NCBI GenBank assembly: GCA_009911065.1
Contig: QXWR01000007.1
Location: 62,001 to 126,000, forward strand
Direction: 5' to 3'
DNA: 64,000 nucleotides
Source of the DNA: Clostridiaceae bacterium
GTDB lineage: Bacteria > Bacillota > Clostridia > Lachnospirales > Lachnospiraceae
Part shown: positions 15,531 to 24,961 of the stretch, in pieces
Position numbering within the stretch: the first letter of the stretch is position 1
Layout: each line of letters starts with the position of its first letter
Made by a program: the position numbers and the translations under genes
Notes under the pieces: generated by a model
What the model saw: only the letters and a program-made list of their open reading frames with translations
Told to the model about the DNA's origin: nothing
Database searches by the model: none

Positions 15531-17372
15531 TCACCATTCATCCAATCTGTCTTTTTTCGAAAAAACTATCGAATATTCAATTACCTCTATCTCTTTTCTC
15601 CTGTCATGGGTTTTACTTCTTTGGGATTTATGTCTGTGATATGTTCCATAGATATAAGTACTGCATTTTATATGCTCTTCTACCATGGCGATCACCTTTG
15701 CAATCGAGGCTGCTGCATTATTGGAATAACTCCATACACAAATTGGATACTGTTTTAAAATATGGATTATAATATCTGCCAGAATGTTTTCTACCTGGTT
15801 TGTTTTTTTTGTAAAAAATTCTGTCGCAAAACGCTCTCCTTTACTTTTTGAGCTTATATGTCCTTTATTTTCGCTAGATGGATAATCATACTTAACCATT
15901 GTCTCTAACACATGATAATATCGACTGTACTCATCTCTTTTATAAGGAGCATCCAGATAAACAAGAGAATTGAGTGACACAAACGGTTTCATCCTCTCAA
16001 GGGCTTGCTTCCATGGTCCGTCTATAGTTCTGATTTCATTTGGATAGTTTTCACTCTGTTCTCCCAAACTTAAAAAACGCCTGGAAAATTCGAGCTTAGC
16101 TGACATCTGTCTTTTCTCTAGTACACTTTTGATGTTTTTTATTGTTAGTTTCTTAGGTTGTGCAAAATGTCCTGCATGTCCTGTTGCAATTTGATAGGAA
16201 ACCATAATCAGCACCCCCAAAGCCCACTCTCTGTCTTTCCCATCTGAAATCTGATCAATGGCATACCGCAGACTATCCAGCTGAATACATTGCTCTAATC
16301 CAAAATAAATGTTGGCAAAATATGTGGTAAATAAACAATAGGGCAATTGTTTTGGAATTTTTCTTTTTTCTGCCACTATAGAATCTGCCCAGGAAGACGA
16401 GCTGTCTTTATCAGACGAATATAATGGATAATTTTCTATGAATCTCTGATATCTGTCGAAAATTCCTTCCATATTTGAATAATCCATATGAAATATGGCA
16501 TCTTCCTCCTGAAGATACGACGCATATTCCCGATTCAGCCATAAATAATTTGTTTTATATTTTTCTAAAATTTTTTCTAACACCATCTTTGCTCTGCTAC
16601 AGGTATATCCACCCCCTTGAATTTTAGCCAACAGACGGCAGAACATTTGAGCATCCGAAGCGTAAGTCTCACCAAACTGAGCAAAGGCATTGGAAACCGT
16701 TCCTGACCCACACATCAAATCTATAAAAACCGTTTTTTCTTCTATATGCGGCATCATAGATTCTACTATAAATCCGATAATTCTCTTTTTATTTCCCATA
16801 TAAGAAGCGGATGCAGTAAAAACCGATTTTTTAACTGATAGCAATTTTGTTTTTCGATTCTCAACTGCAGTCATATATTCTCGTATTTTTTTCTCTTTTG
16901 TTAGTAAAGATAATCCAAACAAGTCAAATTGACTAATTTCTTCATCTTCTTCATCAGAAATTTTCATCTCAGAAAAATAAAACAAATTTCTGACAAATGC
17001 TGGTATCTGCCTTTTCAAATCCGTTTCTTTAAATATTAGATATGTTGCTTTTGATAATTTAATATGAGTAGACTGTAAATCTCCATTATATCCAAACTGG
17101 TACCACTCGCTGTAATCCACAAAACTGTTTATGCGCAATATGTGAATACATATTTCCAGATCTGCTTTGTGCATATAGAGATATTTTTGTTTACATTCAG
17201 AATCCTTACTGACAGGAGAGCCGGAAACAAATACAAACAGAAGGATATCCCTGCATCTTTTATAAAAAGCTTCATCAAAATCCTTCCCTAAACTGCTTTT
17301 TATTAACGCTTCTGCTTCCTGTTCTGAATAGAAACTATCATAACTTTCTCTTACTTTATTTTCGATACACAT
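15531..17372 (-). CDS. D12-class DNA adenine methyltransferase-like protein with DAPY motif
   Basis: The 613-aa product has an unrecognised N-terminal region of about 185 residues. It then has methyltransferase motifs in D12 order: YMGNKKRIIGFI (about 191), FIDLMCGSGTV (about 216, SAM-binding) and YLDAPYKRDEYSRYYHVLETM (about 472). The catalytic motif is DAPY rather than the usual DPPY, so activity is uncertain. The start is the ATG at 17372, overlapping the preceding gene by 17 bp. It is the last gene of the island operon. It could modify host DNA as protection, or act as a DNA-binding sensor. Confidence 0.75.
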   Translation of the reverse strand: MCIENKVRESYDSFYSEQEAEALIKSSLGKDFDEAFYKRCRDILLFVFVSGSPVSKDSECKQKYLYMHKADLEICIHILRINSFVDYSEWYQFGYNGDLQSTHIKLSKATYLIFKETDLKRQIPAFVRNLFYFSEMKISDEEDEEISQFDLFGLSLLTKEKKIREYMTAVENRKTKLLSVKKSVFTASASYMGNKKRIIGFIVESMMPHIEEKTVFIDLMCGSGTVSNAFAQFGETYASDAQMFCRLLAKIQGGGYTCSRAKMVLEKILEKYKTNYLWLNREYASYLQEEDAIFHMDYSNMEGIFDRYQRFIENYPLYSSDKDSSSSWADSIVAEKRKIPKQLPYCLFTTYFANIYFGLEQCIQLDSLRYAIDQISDGKDREWALGVLIMVSYQIATGHAGHFAQPKKLTIKNIKSVLEKRQMSAKLEFSRRFLSLGEQSENYPNEIRTIDGPWKQALERMKPFVSLNSLVYLDAPYKRDEYSRYYHVLETMVKYDYPSSENKGHISSKSKGERFATEFFTKKTNQVENILADIIIHILKQYPICVWSYSNNAAASIAKVIAMVEEHIKCSTYIYGTYHRHKSQRSKTHDRRKEIEVIEYSIVFSKKDRLDEW

Positions 17373-18096
17373 AGATCTGTCCAAATCTCCTGTCCTCAAT
17401 TCTTTCTACAATCGACATATGGAAAAATGTCAACATGTTGTTTATTCTTTCGCAATCCATTTCTTTGTAATAGTTTGCCACAAGTATTCCCTCTTTTTTC
17501 AAAATAAACACAAGCTTCTCAATCTCCTGAACACGTATTGCCATATGAAAAGCATAGGATGCCAAAATCCCATGAAAATACTCTTTTGGAAGCGTCCAAA
17601 ATTCTTTTTCCTCCATCACCTTCATTCCTTTTTGAGAGGCGGCTTCTCTCATATTTTTATTCATGTCATATCCATAAATCCGACCTGGAAATACTGCTTT
17701 GGCACTCAATCCAGTTCCACATCCAAAATCCAACACATTTAATTCACTACTATGTATTTTATTTTGTAAAATATCCAGCATCTGCTGAATACATTGTAAG
17801 TTATGATCTGTGTCAATCATATGCTCATAATCGGTTACATGATTTTCATACAAATACTCCCATAAAATTCTTCTTTGATCTGCATCTGTTGGAAGTACAA
17901 GAATAAACCGATCCAAATAATCGCAGACTGAGCAGCCAGGAATACAGAGATCATAAGTTTCATCCAAGTATTCGTATTCATAAAAATCAGATTCATTATT
18001 GGAATTTACAGGACAAATCACATGGTCAGAAACTACATTAAGTAAAGAAACCATAGATATAATTTTCCGAAATGGTATTTTATCTTGTTGCCTCAT
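17356..18096 (-). CDS. Class I SAM-dependent methyltransferase
   Basis: The 246-aa product has motif I VLDFGCGTGLSAKAVF followed by an acidic loop at IYGYDMNKNM, the UbiE/Methyltransf_11 pattern for small-molecule or protein substrates, with no DNA methylase DPPY. The N-terminal 90 residues hold several cysteines (CIPGCSVCDYLD) whose role is unknown. The ATG at 18096 has AGAGGAG six bases upstream and overlaps the upstream gene by 17 bp; the upstream frame extension is rejected. The substrate is unknown; operon context suggests an accessory of the cyclase/patatin system. Confidence 0.7.
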   Translation of the reverse strand: MRQQDKIPFRKIISMVSLLNVVSDHVICPVNSNNESDFYEYEYLDETYDLCIPGCSVCDYLDRFILVLPTDADQRRILWEYLYENHVTDYEHMIDTDHNLQCIQQMLDILQNKIHSSELNVLDFGCGTGLSAKAVFPGRIYGYDMNKNMREAASQKGMKVMEEKEFWTLPKEYFHGILASYAFHMAIRVQEIEKLVFILKKEGILVANYYKEMDCERINNMLTFFHMSIVERIEDRRFGQIYVYRK

Positions 18097-20566
18097 TGAC
18101 CACTCCTCTGACAATCTCCAGGCAAGCCGGGTCCAGAAACATATGAAGACTGTTTGCAATATAAGACACCTTCCCCAAATGAACGGTTTCACATTTATCT
18201 TTCACACGATTACTTATTTCCTCTGTCAACTCTTCTGCGTATTTCACAGTTGCATATAAACTAAATGGCAATCCAACCATAGCTTCCACCGTCCTCCAGG
18301 AAAAGGTATAGTCAAATATTACATCTTCCCCAAACTGCCGTGGAGCAATCCAAATATTCACCAAACCTAGAGGGGATATATTATCCACATGATCAATTCG
18401 ATGTTCGATCACCAGAATAGCCCGTCTGGTAGCATACTTTATACCATTTTCTGTAAATAATCCAGTAATATGCCTAAGTACTGCTTCCAGTTGATTTTTC
18501 TCCAAAAGACGACTTTTAAAAAGTGCGTTCTCTCTTCCCAAAACCTCTTTATAATAATTGTCCAACTCCTGTTCCTCATCCCTGTAATACTCTGGTATAT
18601 CGTCACTGTCCGGCTTATTGATTACCAGTTTAAAATTATCCAGTTCAATTAATTCTCTTCCCGCCTGATCGGTTATCTTCTGCCTCCGCTCCTCCATCAG
18701 ATAATTTCTCATAATTTCCAAAACGGTTGGAAATGCCTCTGCCATATAATCCACACGACACCCATCCGTTATATCCAGACAAATCTGCTCATAGGAAAGA
18801 TGACGATTTAAAAATCGTTTATTCGCCCAATTCTCTTTTCTTACGATTCTTTTTTCCATTGGGATATTTCTTTGTGTACACCGATACAAAACATCAACGA
18901 TCTCATCAAACTGAATTTGTTGAATCGTTTTGTGCAACTTTTCCTGACAATCTTTTATCTCCCCCAATCTCCGATTCGTTTTTTTAATTAAAAACTCATA
19001 GGATAAATCTTTTCCCCAATTTTCTATCTCGTTCAAAATGGAACACAATCTACTGGCACAATCATGTTTTCCGCAAATAAGTACATGATCTATATACGGA
19101 TTTTCTTGTACACATCCAATCAGCTCCGACAAAGTACCTGCCCAAAAGTCCGGAAGACCCCCTCCAGTAGTGGGGCGCTCATCCACCCGTAAAATGCGGT
19201 AAAAAATCTTTTCCGGCAGTTCAATCACATCATATCCAATATAAATCAAAACGGTTCTCTTAGTCCGCTTTTCCCAGTCTGTGACAGCAGAATCATTTGA
19301 AACGACCGTTTCACATAATTGTCCCGGTTCAAATGCCACGGTTTCCTTCAAAGTAAATACTTCTTTTTCATCCAGTTTAATTGTGGCCATAAAATCCTTG
19401 TTTATGGTCAATATCATTCTCTTATTACGAAAACTTGGATTATTATATAAACCACAAAAAACTGCAAAAATCACTTCCTCCGGTGATAGCTGATGGGAAC
19501 AATCCCAAGTCTCTTCTTTTGCTATAGCTCTCATCTGACCGCCCACATAATCCAGATTCATCCATTCTAACAAACCATCCATCTCCGCCTGAATCTGTTC
19601 TTCTGCCTTTTCGGATACAAACGAGCAAATATAATCCAGAAAAATATTTTTAAATAATCCCTTATTCTTATTATTCGTTTTCATTAAAACATACATCTTT
19701 TTTTCGTTTGCTTTTTCTTTTATAGGTGGTTTGCCCGGTTCATAAAGTACCAATCGAACCGAATCTCTATATTTCTCCCTGTTTTTCTTCTTAGGAAAAT
19801 ACGCTTCTTCTGCTTTTTTTACTGCCTCCAAAAATTCTGTCCCTGTTTGTTCCATCAGACAAACCCCTTGTGCAGCGGTCAGATGAATCTGCTTACCCAC
19901 TGGCAGAGCATAATTATGAGATTTGGCTGCCTGCCTTATAGAAAATCCCAGCGCTAATAACTCTGTCGGATCTTCATATGGCATCATAATATTAAATTCA
20001 TCCCCGCTTTGATGCAATATGACCGCCTTTTGGAATCCTTTCTCAAACAAAATGTCTCCAAATTCCCGAATAACACTGCTACCTGCATCGTGATTAAAAT
20101 TATCATTCACCTGTTTAAAACGATCCAGATCCAGCATAAAAACAGCTGTCTTTTTCTTTTCACCCAGCCACGACTTTAGAGTTTCATTGCATTTAGCCAA
20201 AAGTTTCTGTCGATCTGGCAATAAAGAAAAGAAATTTATATTTTCAATATTCAAAAATTTTTCAATCAATTCACCAATTATCTTTTTATGCTCATCCTGA
20301 TTCTGCGCTTTATCCCAAACAAAAATTTGAAGTTCTATATCTTCCCCTCGACGAATCTTGTCATAACTTGTATGTTCTCCCTTTCCCTTCACTCCCAATT
20401 CATATTTTTTTCTACTTTCTCCAATTTTTTTCACAATCGTATAGGATATGCCAAACAAAGAATTCTCTTCATCATCAACAATTTTCTGAATCCAGGCATT
20501 AAATTCTCCACCAGTAAAAAAACATCTCGACAGTTTTTGTCTGACCTCTTCTAAAATATTTCCCAT
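18080..20566 (-). CDS. GGDEF nucleotide cyclase fused to a thymidylate-synthase-like domain
   Basis: This 828-aa protein has a GGDEF domain at about 140-275: DLDRFKQVND, QSGDEF at 186-191, TAAQGV and a closing AEEAYFPKKKNREK. No RxxD inhibitory site precedes SGDEF. The usual GxxxGD pattern reads HDAGSS, so the guanine-contacting Asp is Ser (about 163), as reported for Hypr GGDEF enzymes that make 3',3'-cGAMP. After an unrecognised middle, residues about 690-828 resemble thymidylate synthase (TRRAI, SWRTVEAMVGLPFSLYA, HLGKVSYIANSLH) but the catalytic PC(H) is PL. No membrane segment was seen. The ATG at 20566 follows GGGGAG and lies one base past the HAD stop. The product and trigger are not known. 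Confidence 0.75.
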   Translation of the reverse strand: MGNILEEVRQKLSRCFFTGGEFNAWIQKIVDDEENSLFGISYTIVKKIGESRKKYELGVKGKGEHTSYDKIRRGEDIELQIFVWDKAQNQDEHKKIIGELIEKFLNIENINFFSLLPDRQKLLAKCNETLKSWLGEKKKTAVFMLDLDRFKQVNDNFNHDAGSSVIREFGDILFEKGFQKAVILHQSGDEFNIMMPYEDPTELLALGFSIRQAAKSHNYALPVGKQIHLTAAQGVCLMEQTGTEFLEAVKKAEEAYFPKKKNREKYRDSVRLVLYEPGKPPIKEKANEKKMYVLMKTNNKNKGLFKNIFLDYICSFVSEKAEEQIQAEMDGLLEWMNLDYVGGQMRAIAKEETWDCSHQLSPEEVIFAVFCGLYNNPSFRNKRMILTINKDFMATIKLDEKEVFTLKETVAFEPGQLCETVVSNDSAVTDWEKRTKRTVLIYIGYDVIELPEKIFYRILRVDERPTTGGGLPDFWAGTLSELIGCVQENPYIDHVLICGKHDCASRLCSILNEIENWGKDLSYEFLIKKTNRRLGEIKDCQEKLHKTIQQIQFDEIVDVLYRCTQRNIPMEKRIVRKENWANKRFLNRHLSYEQICLDITDGCRVDYMAEAFPTVLEIMRNYLMEERRQKITDQAGRELIELDNFKLVINKPDSDDIPEYYRDEEQELDNYYKEVLGRENALFKSRLLEKNQLEAVLRHITGLFTENGIKYATRRAILVIEHRIDHVDNISPLGLVNIWIAPRQFGEDVIFDYTFSWRTVEAMVGLPFSLYATVKYAEELTEEISNRVKDKCETVHLGKVSYIANSLHMFLDPACLEIVRGVVNEATR

Positions 20567-20567
20567 C

Positions 20568-21473
20568 CTACTCTCCCCAATATTTACTTGCATTTTTCAA
20601 TGTATGGATCACATCCAGCACACCAGCAGCCCCCTCATGTTCACAAATATAATCTGCTGCCTGTTTTGCATCGTCCGATCCATTTGCCACAGCCACCCCA
20701 ATATCCGCTGCCTTTAAAAGCTCACAGTCATTATCATTATCTCCAATAGCCAAGCTTTTTTTAATTAAAAAAGGATATTTTTCCTGAATTATCTGAAAAA
20801 CAATTCCTTTATTCACACCATTTCTGCTTATTTCCACAAAACCATTTCCACTGTCTGTATATGCAACTTCTTCTACATGGTCCAGCACATCATACACCTT
20901 TTTTTGACTTTCTTTTGACAAAGCCGATTTATCAATCAAAACAGAACATGGTGAAATCAAAAGATCGTTTGAATCCTTACACTTCTCAATATCAAGACCA
21001 TTTACATCCACACCGTTTTCAACCTTTCCTATCCCGTATACTTTTTCCACCACCATATCTTCTGTAATTCCAAAAGCCTTATCACTCAATTTCATAGTAT
21101 ATACTAAGAAATGTTCCTTTTCCAGATTCAACGCATTTTCCAGCTTCTTTAAAAAATATTTCGGAATTGTTTTATGAAGAAGCAATTCATTGGTTTGATA
21201 AGCAATAATAACCGAACCATTATACAAAACAAGAGGAATCCCCCGGGGAATATCCAATTCTTCAATAACTTTTCTCGCACCAAAAAAAGTTCTTCCTGTA
21301 GCAATGGTCATAAATGCCTTCCCCCAGTTAAACCGGATTTTGCTGTTAATCTGTTTTATTACCCCATCTCCCCCTTTTACTAAAGTTCCATCTATATCGG
21401 TAATAATAAAATTAACATTACAAAAGTCTTTCAACTCATTAAGATTACAATTTTTATCTGGCAATTTTTTCAT
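20568..21473 (-). CDS. HAD-superfamily (Cof/subclass IIB) hydrolase
   Basis: The 301-aa product has HAD motif I (FIITDIDGTLVKGG), motif II (TIATGRT), and motif IV (LAIGDNDNDCELLKAADIGVAVANGSDDAKQAADYI), the Cof-type phosphatase pattern with a IIB cap between. Such enzymes dephosphorylate sugar phosphates, nucleotides or cofactors. Its start overlaps the upstream methylase stop as ATGA and its stop almost touches the cyclase start, so it belongs to the island operon. It may hydrolyse a nucleotide in the signalling circuit, but that is inference. Confidence 0.82.
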   Translation of the reverse strand: MKKLPDKNCNLNELKDFCNVNFIITDIDGTLVKGGDGVIKQINSKIRFNWGKAFMTIATGRTFFGARKVIEELDIPRGIPLVLYNGSVIIAYQTNELLLHKTIPKYFLKKLENALNLEKEHFLVYTMKLSDKAFGITEDMVVEKVYGIGKVENGVDVNGLDIEKCKDSNDLLISPCSVLIDKSALSKESQKKVYDVLDHVEEVAYTDSGNGFVEISRNGVNKGIVFQIIQEKYPFLIKKSLAIGDNDNDCELLKAADIGVAVANGSDDAKQAADYICEHEGAAGVLDVIHTLKNASKYWGE

Positions 21474-22462
21474 GTTCGATCAACCTTAAAAATGTGATGC
21501 TTTGATTTTCTGTCATCTGTTGTTGTATGATATCCTTTACAGTTAAAATAATATTCCTCTGTTCTTCCTATATTCCGCAAAATATTTCTGGCTCCCTCTA
21601 TAGGAATCAATCCTTCATCCGTATAGTGAAATAATATATACTTACTTTTGCTGTTATGTACTAAGTCACAAAACGCTGCTTCTGCCTGTGATTTTATTGT
21701 ATAAAGAGAACGGGTTCTTCCATCAGAAAAAACACCTGATTTTCCCTTAGGTTTTGGTACTTTTCCATTGGCAATGGTTTCTGGCAAATGATAATAGCTT
21801 CCATAATCTCTTTCATTGTAGGGAGGGTCCAAATATAATACATCACAGGAAAATTCTTTAATCAGTTCATTGGCATCTCCATGCCTGCATATGCAATCCT
21901 TGTCTCCATAAATCGGACTCATTAATCGAAACATAAATTTATTTTTTGCTTTCCGATAAAACTCTTTCAAATATGCATAGTAAGTTCCTGCTGTATTTGC
22001 CACACAATCCATTGCCTGAATCAAAGACGCAATTAATATGGCATATTCTGTCTCATTAATAGACTCTTGTGCTCTCCACTCCCATATCTGGTCTATGCAT
22101 CCTTGAATTGCATAGGCATTCTCCAAGGTGAAATATTTCCTTTTCACAGCATATTCCTCTACCAGCCAGCCATCTTTTTGAACCTGGCTGTTCATATACG
22201 ATTCCATCTTTTCCGGCTCCCGCATTTTGGGCATTAGATTGCCAAAGTCTGGCAAATAATTACATTCAATCTTACTTTTTTGAAAATAATGGGCAAATAA
22301 CAAAAGATCTGAACTGATTACACGAAAACCTGCTTTTTTCATATGGCTTCCAACTGTCCCAATTCCTCCAAACGGATCAAAAAACACTCCTTTTTCACAG
22401 CATTGAAACACAAGCCGTTCAATCTGGTTGACCAATAAAGTTTTTGATCCAAGATATCTCAT
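21470..22462 (-). CDS. D12-class DNA N6-adenine methyltransferase
   Basis: The 330-aa product begins MRYLGSKTLLVNQI (motif X), followed by FFDPFGGIGTVGSHMKKAGFRVISSD (motif I) and VLYLDPPYNERDYGSYYHLPET (motif IV DPPY, about 212-215). This is the D12 order seen in restriction-linked adenine methylases such as the FokI/NlaIII type. All core motifs look intact, so it is probably active on DNA. It overlaps patatin upstream and the HAD gene downstream by ATGA. No restriction nuclease gene is adjacent. Confidence 0.85.
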   Translation of the reverse strand: MRYLGSKTLLVNQIERLVFQCCEKGVFFDPFGGIGTVGSHMKKAGFRVISSDLLLFAHYFQKSKIECNYLPDFGNLMPKMREPEKMESYMNSQVQKDGWLVEEYAVKRKYFTLENAYAIQGCIDQIWEWRAQESINETEYAILIASLIQAMDCVANTAGTYYAYLKEFYRKAKNKFMFRLMSPIYGDKDCICRHGDANELIKEFSCDVLYLDPPYNERDYGSYYHLPETIANGKVPKPKGKSGVFSDGRTRSLYTIKSQAEAAFCDLVHNSKSKYILFHYTDEGLIPIEGARNILRNIGRTEEYYFNCKGYHTTTDDRKSKHHIFKVDRT

Positions 22463-23415
22463 AATTCCTCCTTATGGCTTGGTACAAACACTCCTTTTTT
22501 CTCTTGCAGAAAAATTTCTGTAATTTCTTTCATATGTTTCTTAGCTTCGTGAAATCCCAACTGTTTTAAGTGGTCAATACTTTTGCTGTCACTTTTATCC
22601 AATGATGTTACTTTTGATGGAACAATGGGATTAATCCTCAAATAGTTGCTGCCTCCAATAAAAAGTTTCGCTATATTTGACGAATATTCGCTTTCTGCGG
22701 CCATAAAACTATCAATCAATCTGGCAACATTCAAAAATCCCATCTTCTCCTTACCAGTAGTCACATTTCCTAGATCTTTCGTACATCCAATACTAAACAA
22801 TCGTATATCGGAAGCTTTCCAACCGCATCGGGTAAGCCCCTCTACCACTGCAATACCAGACGGATTGTTTGCCCCGATTCCTCCATCCACATAAACTCCT
22901 TTGCTGGTTCTGTTTGGATTTAGAAAAGTAGGAGCTGCTGTTGTGTTCATTAACACCTCTGTAATGTTTTTTTGATAATCAAATTCCAAATCTGGTGAAT
23001 GAGACGTCTTAAAAACCTGTGGTTTGCATGTGCTCAAATTAAAACTGGGAATCAGCAATCTTGTTTTACAGTCGCTGATTTTTAATGATCCAAACTGTTC
23101 TTTAAGACAGGATTCTAACGGCTTGCTGCTGTATTTTCCTCCCCAAATTCGAAACAAGCATCTCCAGCTTTTTTGTGGAAATATGTCCTTTGCATGTGTT
23201 GTATACAATTTCTCCACTGTTCTTGCCGACATTCCCAGCGCCAAAGCTGCCGCTATAATTCCACCAGTTGAAGTTCCTGCAATCAGGTCAAAATAATCAC
23301 ATATTTTCAGATTTCTCTTTTCTTCAATCTCTGCCAATAAGCTGGCAATAAAGACTCCTTTTATTCCGCCTCCGTCAAGGCTTAGAATTTTTTTGACCAT
23401 ATGGGTTTTCATCAT
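22459..23415 (-). CDS. Patatin-like phospholipase (CapV-like effector candidate)
   Basis: The 318-aa product has an intact patatin active site: oxyanion hole DGGGIKG (14-20), nucleophile motif GTSTG (Ser about 49) and catalytic DGG (Asp about 177, in YVDGGIGANNP). Patatins hydrolyse membrane phospholipids. In CBASS antiphage systems the patatin CapV is switched on by 3',3'-cGAMP and kills the infected cell. Here it leads an operon with a GGDEF-type cyclase. The start is uncertain: ATG at 23415 or 23412, both near GGGAG. Lower GC than the purine genes upstream. Confidence 0.85.
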   Translation of the reverse strand: MMKTHMVKKILSLDGGGIKGVFIASLLAEIEEKRNLKICDYFDLIAGTSTGGIIAAALALGMSARTVEKLYTTHAKDIFPQKSWRCLFRIWGGKYSSKPLESCLKEQFGSLKISDCKTRLLIPSFNLSTCKPQVFKTSHSPDLEFDYQKNITEVLMNTTAAPTFLNPNRTSKGVYVDGGIGANNPSGIAVVEGLTRCGWKASDIRLFSIGCTKDLGNVTTGKEKMGFLNVARLIDSFMAAESEYSSNIAKLFIGGSNYLRINPIVPSKVTSLDKSDSKSIDHLKQLGFHEAKKHMKEITEIFLQEKKGVFVPSHKEEL

Positions 23416-23432
23416 CTCCCGTTCTCAAATTT

Positions 23433-23461
23433 AGTATAGTTTAACACTTTTTCTCCATCAA
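23433..23461 (-). promoter_or_regulatory. Promoter of the patatin/cyclase operon
   Basis: On the minus strand TTGATG (23461-23456), 17-bp spacer, TATACT (23438-23433). The predicted start is only about 10 nt before the patatin start codon, so the leader is very short. This independent promoter supports the six genes being one unit. Confidence 0.65.
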
Positions 23462-23550
23462 AACAATCTTATATGTGAAAATATTGATACCTGACGGCAA
23501 TGACATACAGTAAATAACAAGAAATTTTGATAAAACAGAAATTTTTTCGA

Positions 23551-23590
23551 TTCTATTTGACCAGAAAACACAACTTCTGGCCAAATAGAA
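23551..23590. terminator. Stem-loop after purA
   Basis: A 16-bp stem (arms TTCTATTTGACCAGAA and TTCTGGCCAAATAGAA, one wobble) lies 26 bp past the purA stop. It lacks a clean T-run directly after the stem on the minus strand, so it may be a weak terminator or a processing signal that marks the left border of the pur operon. Confidence 0.5.
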
Positions 23591-23616
23591 CCGTAGCCCG
23601 CTTTTTACTAAGAAGA

Positions 23617-24930
<1,314 letters not shown>

Positions 24931-24961
24931 TCATTCACTATGTTAAATACCCATAAACCGA

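Noticed and set aside
15531..23415. Interpretation as an ordinary restriction-modification system
   Set aside because: Two D12 methylases are present but no nuclease or specificity gene, and cyclase, patatin and HAD do not belong to such systems.
15531..23415. Interpretation as a canonical CBASS or Pycsar locus
   Set aside because: No CD-NTase or class III cyclase pattern, no Cap2/Cap3; the cyclase is clearly GGDEF type.
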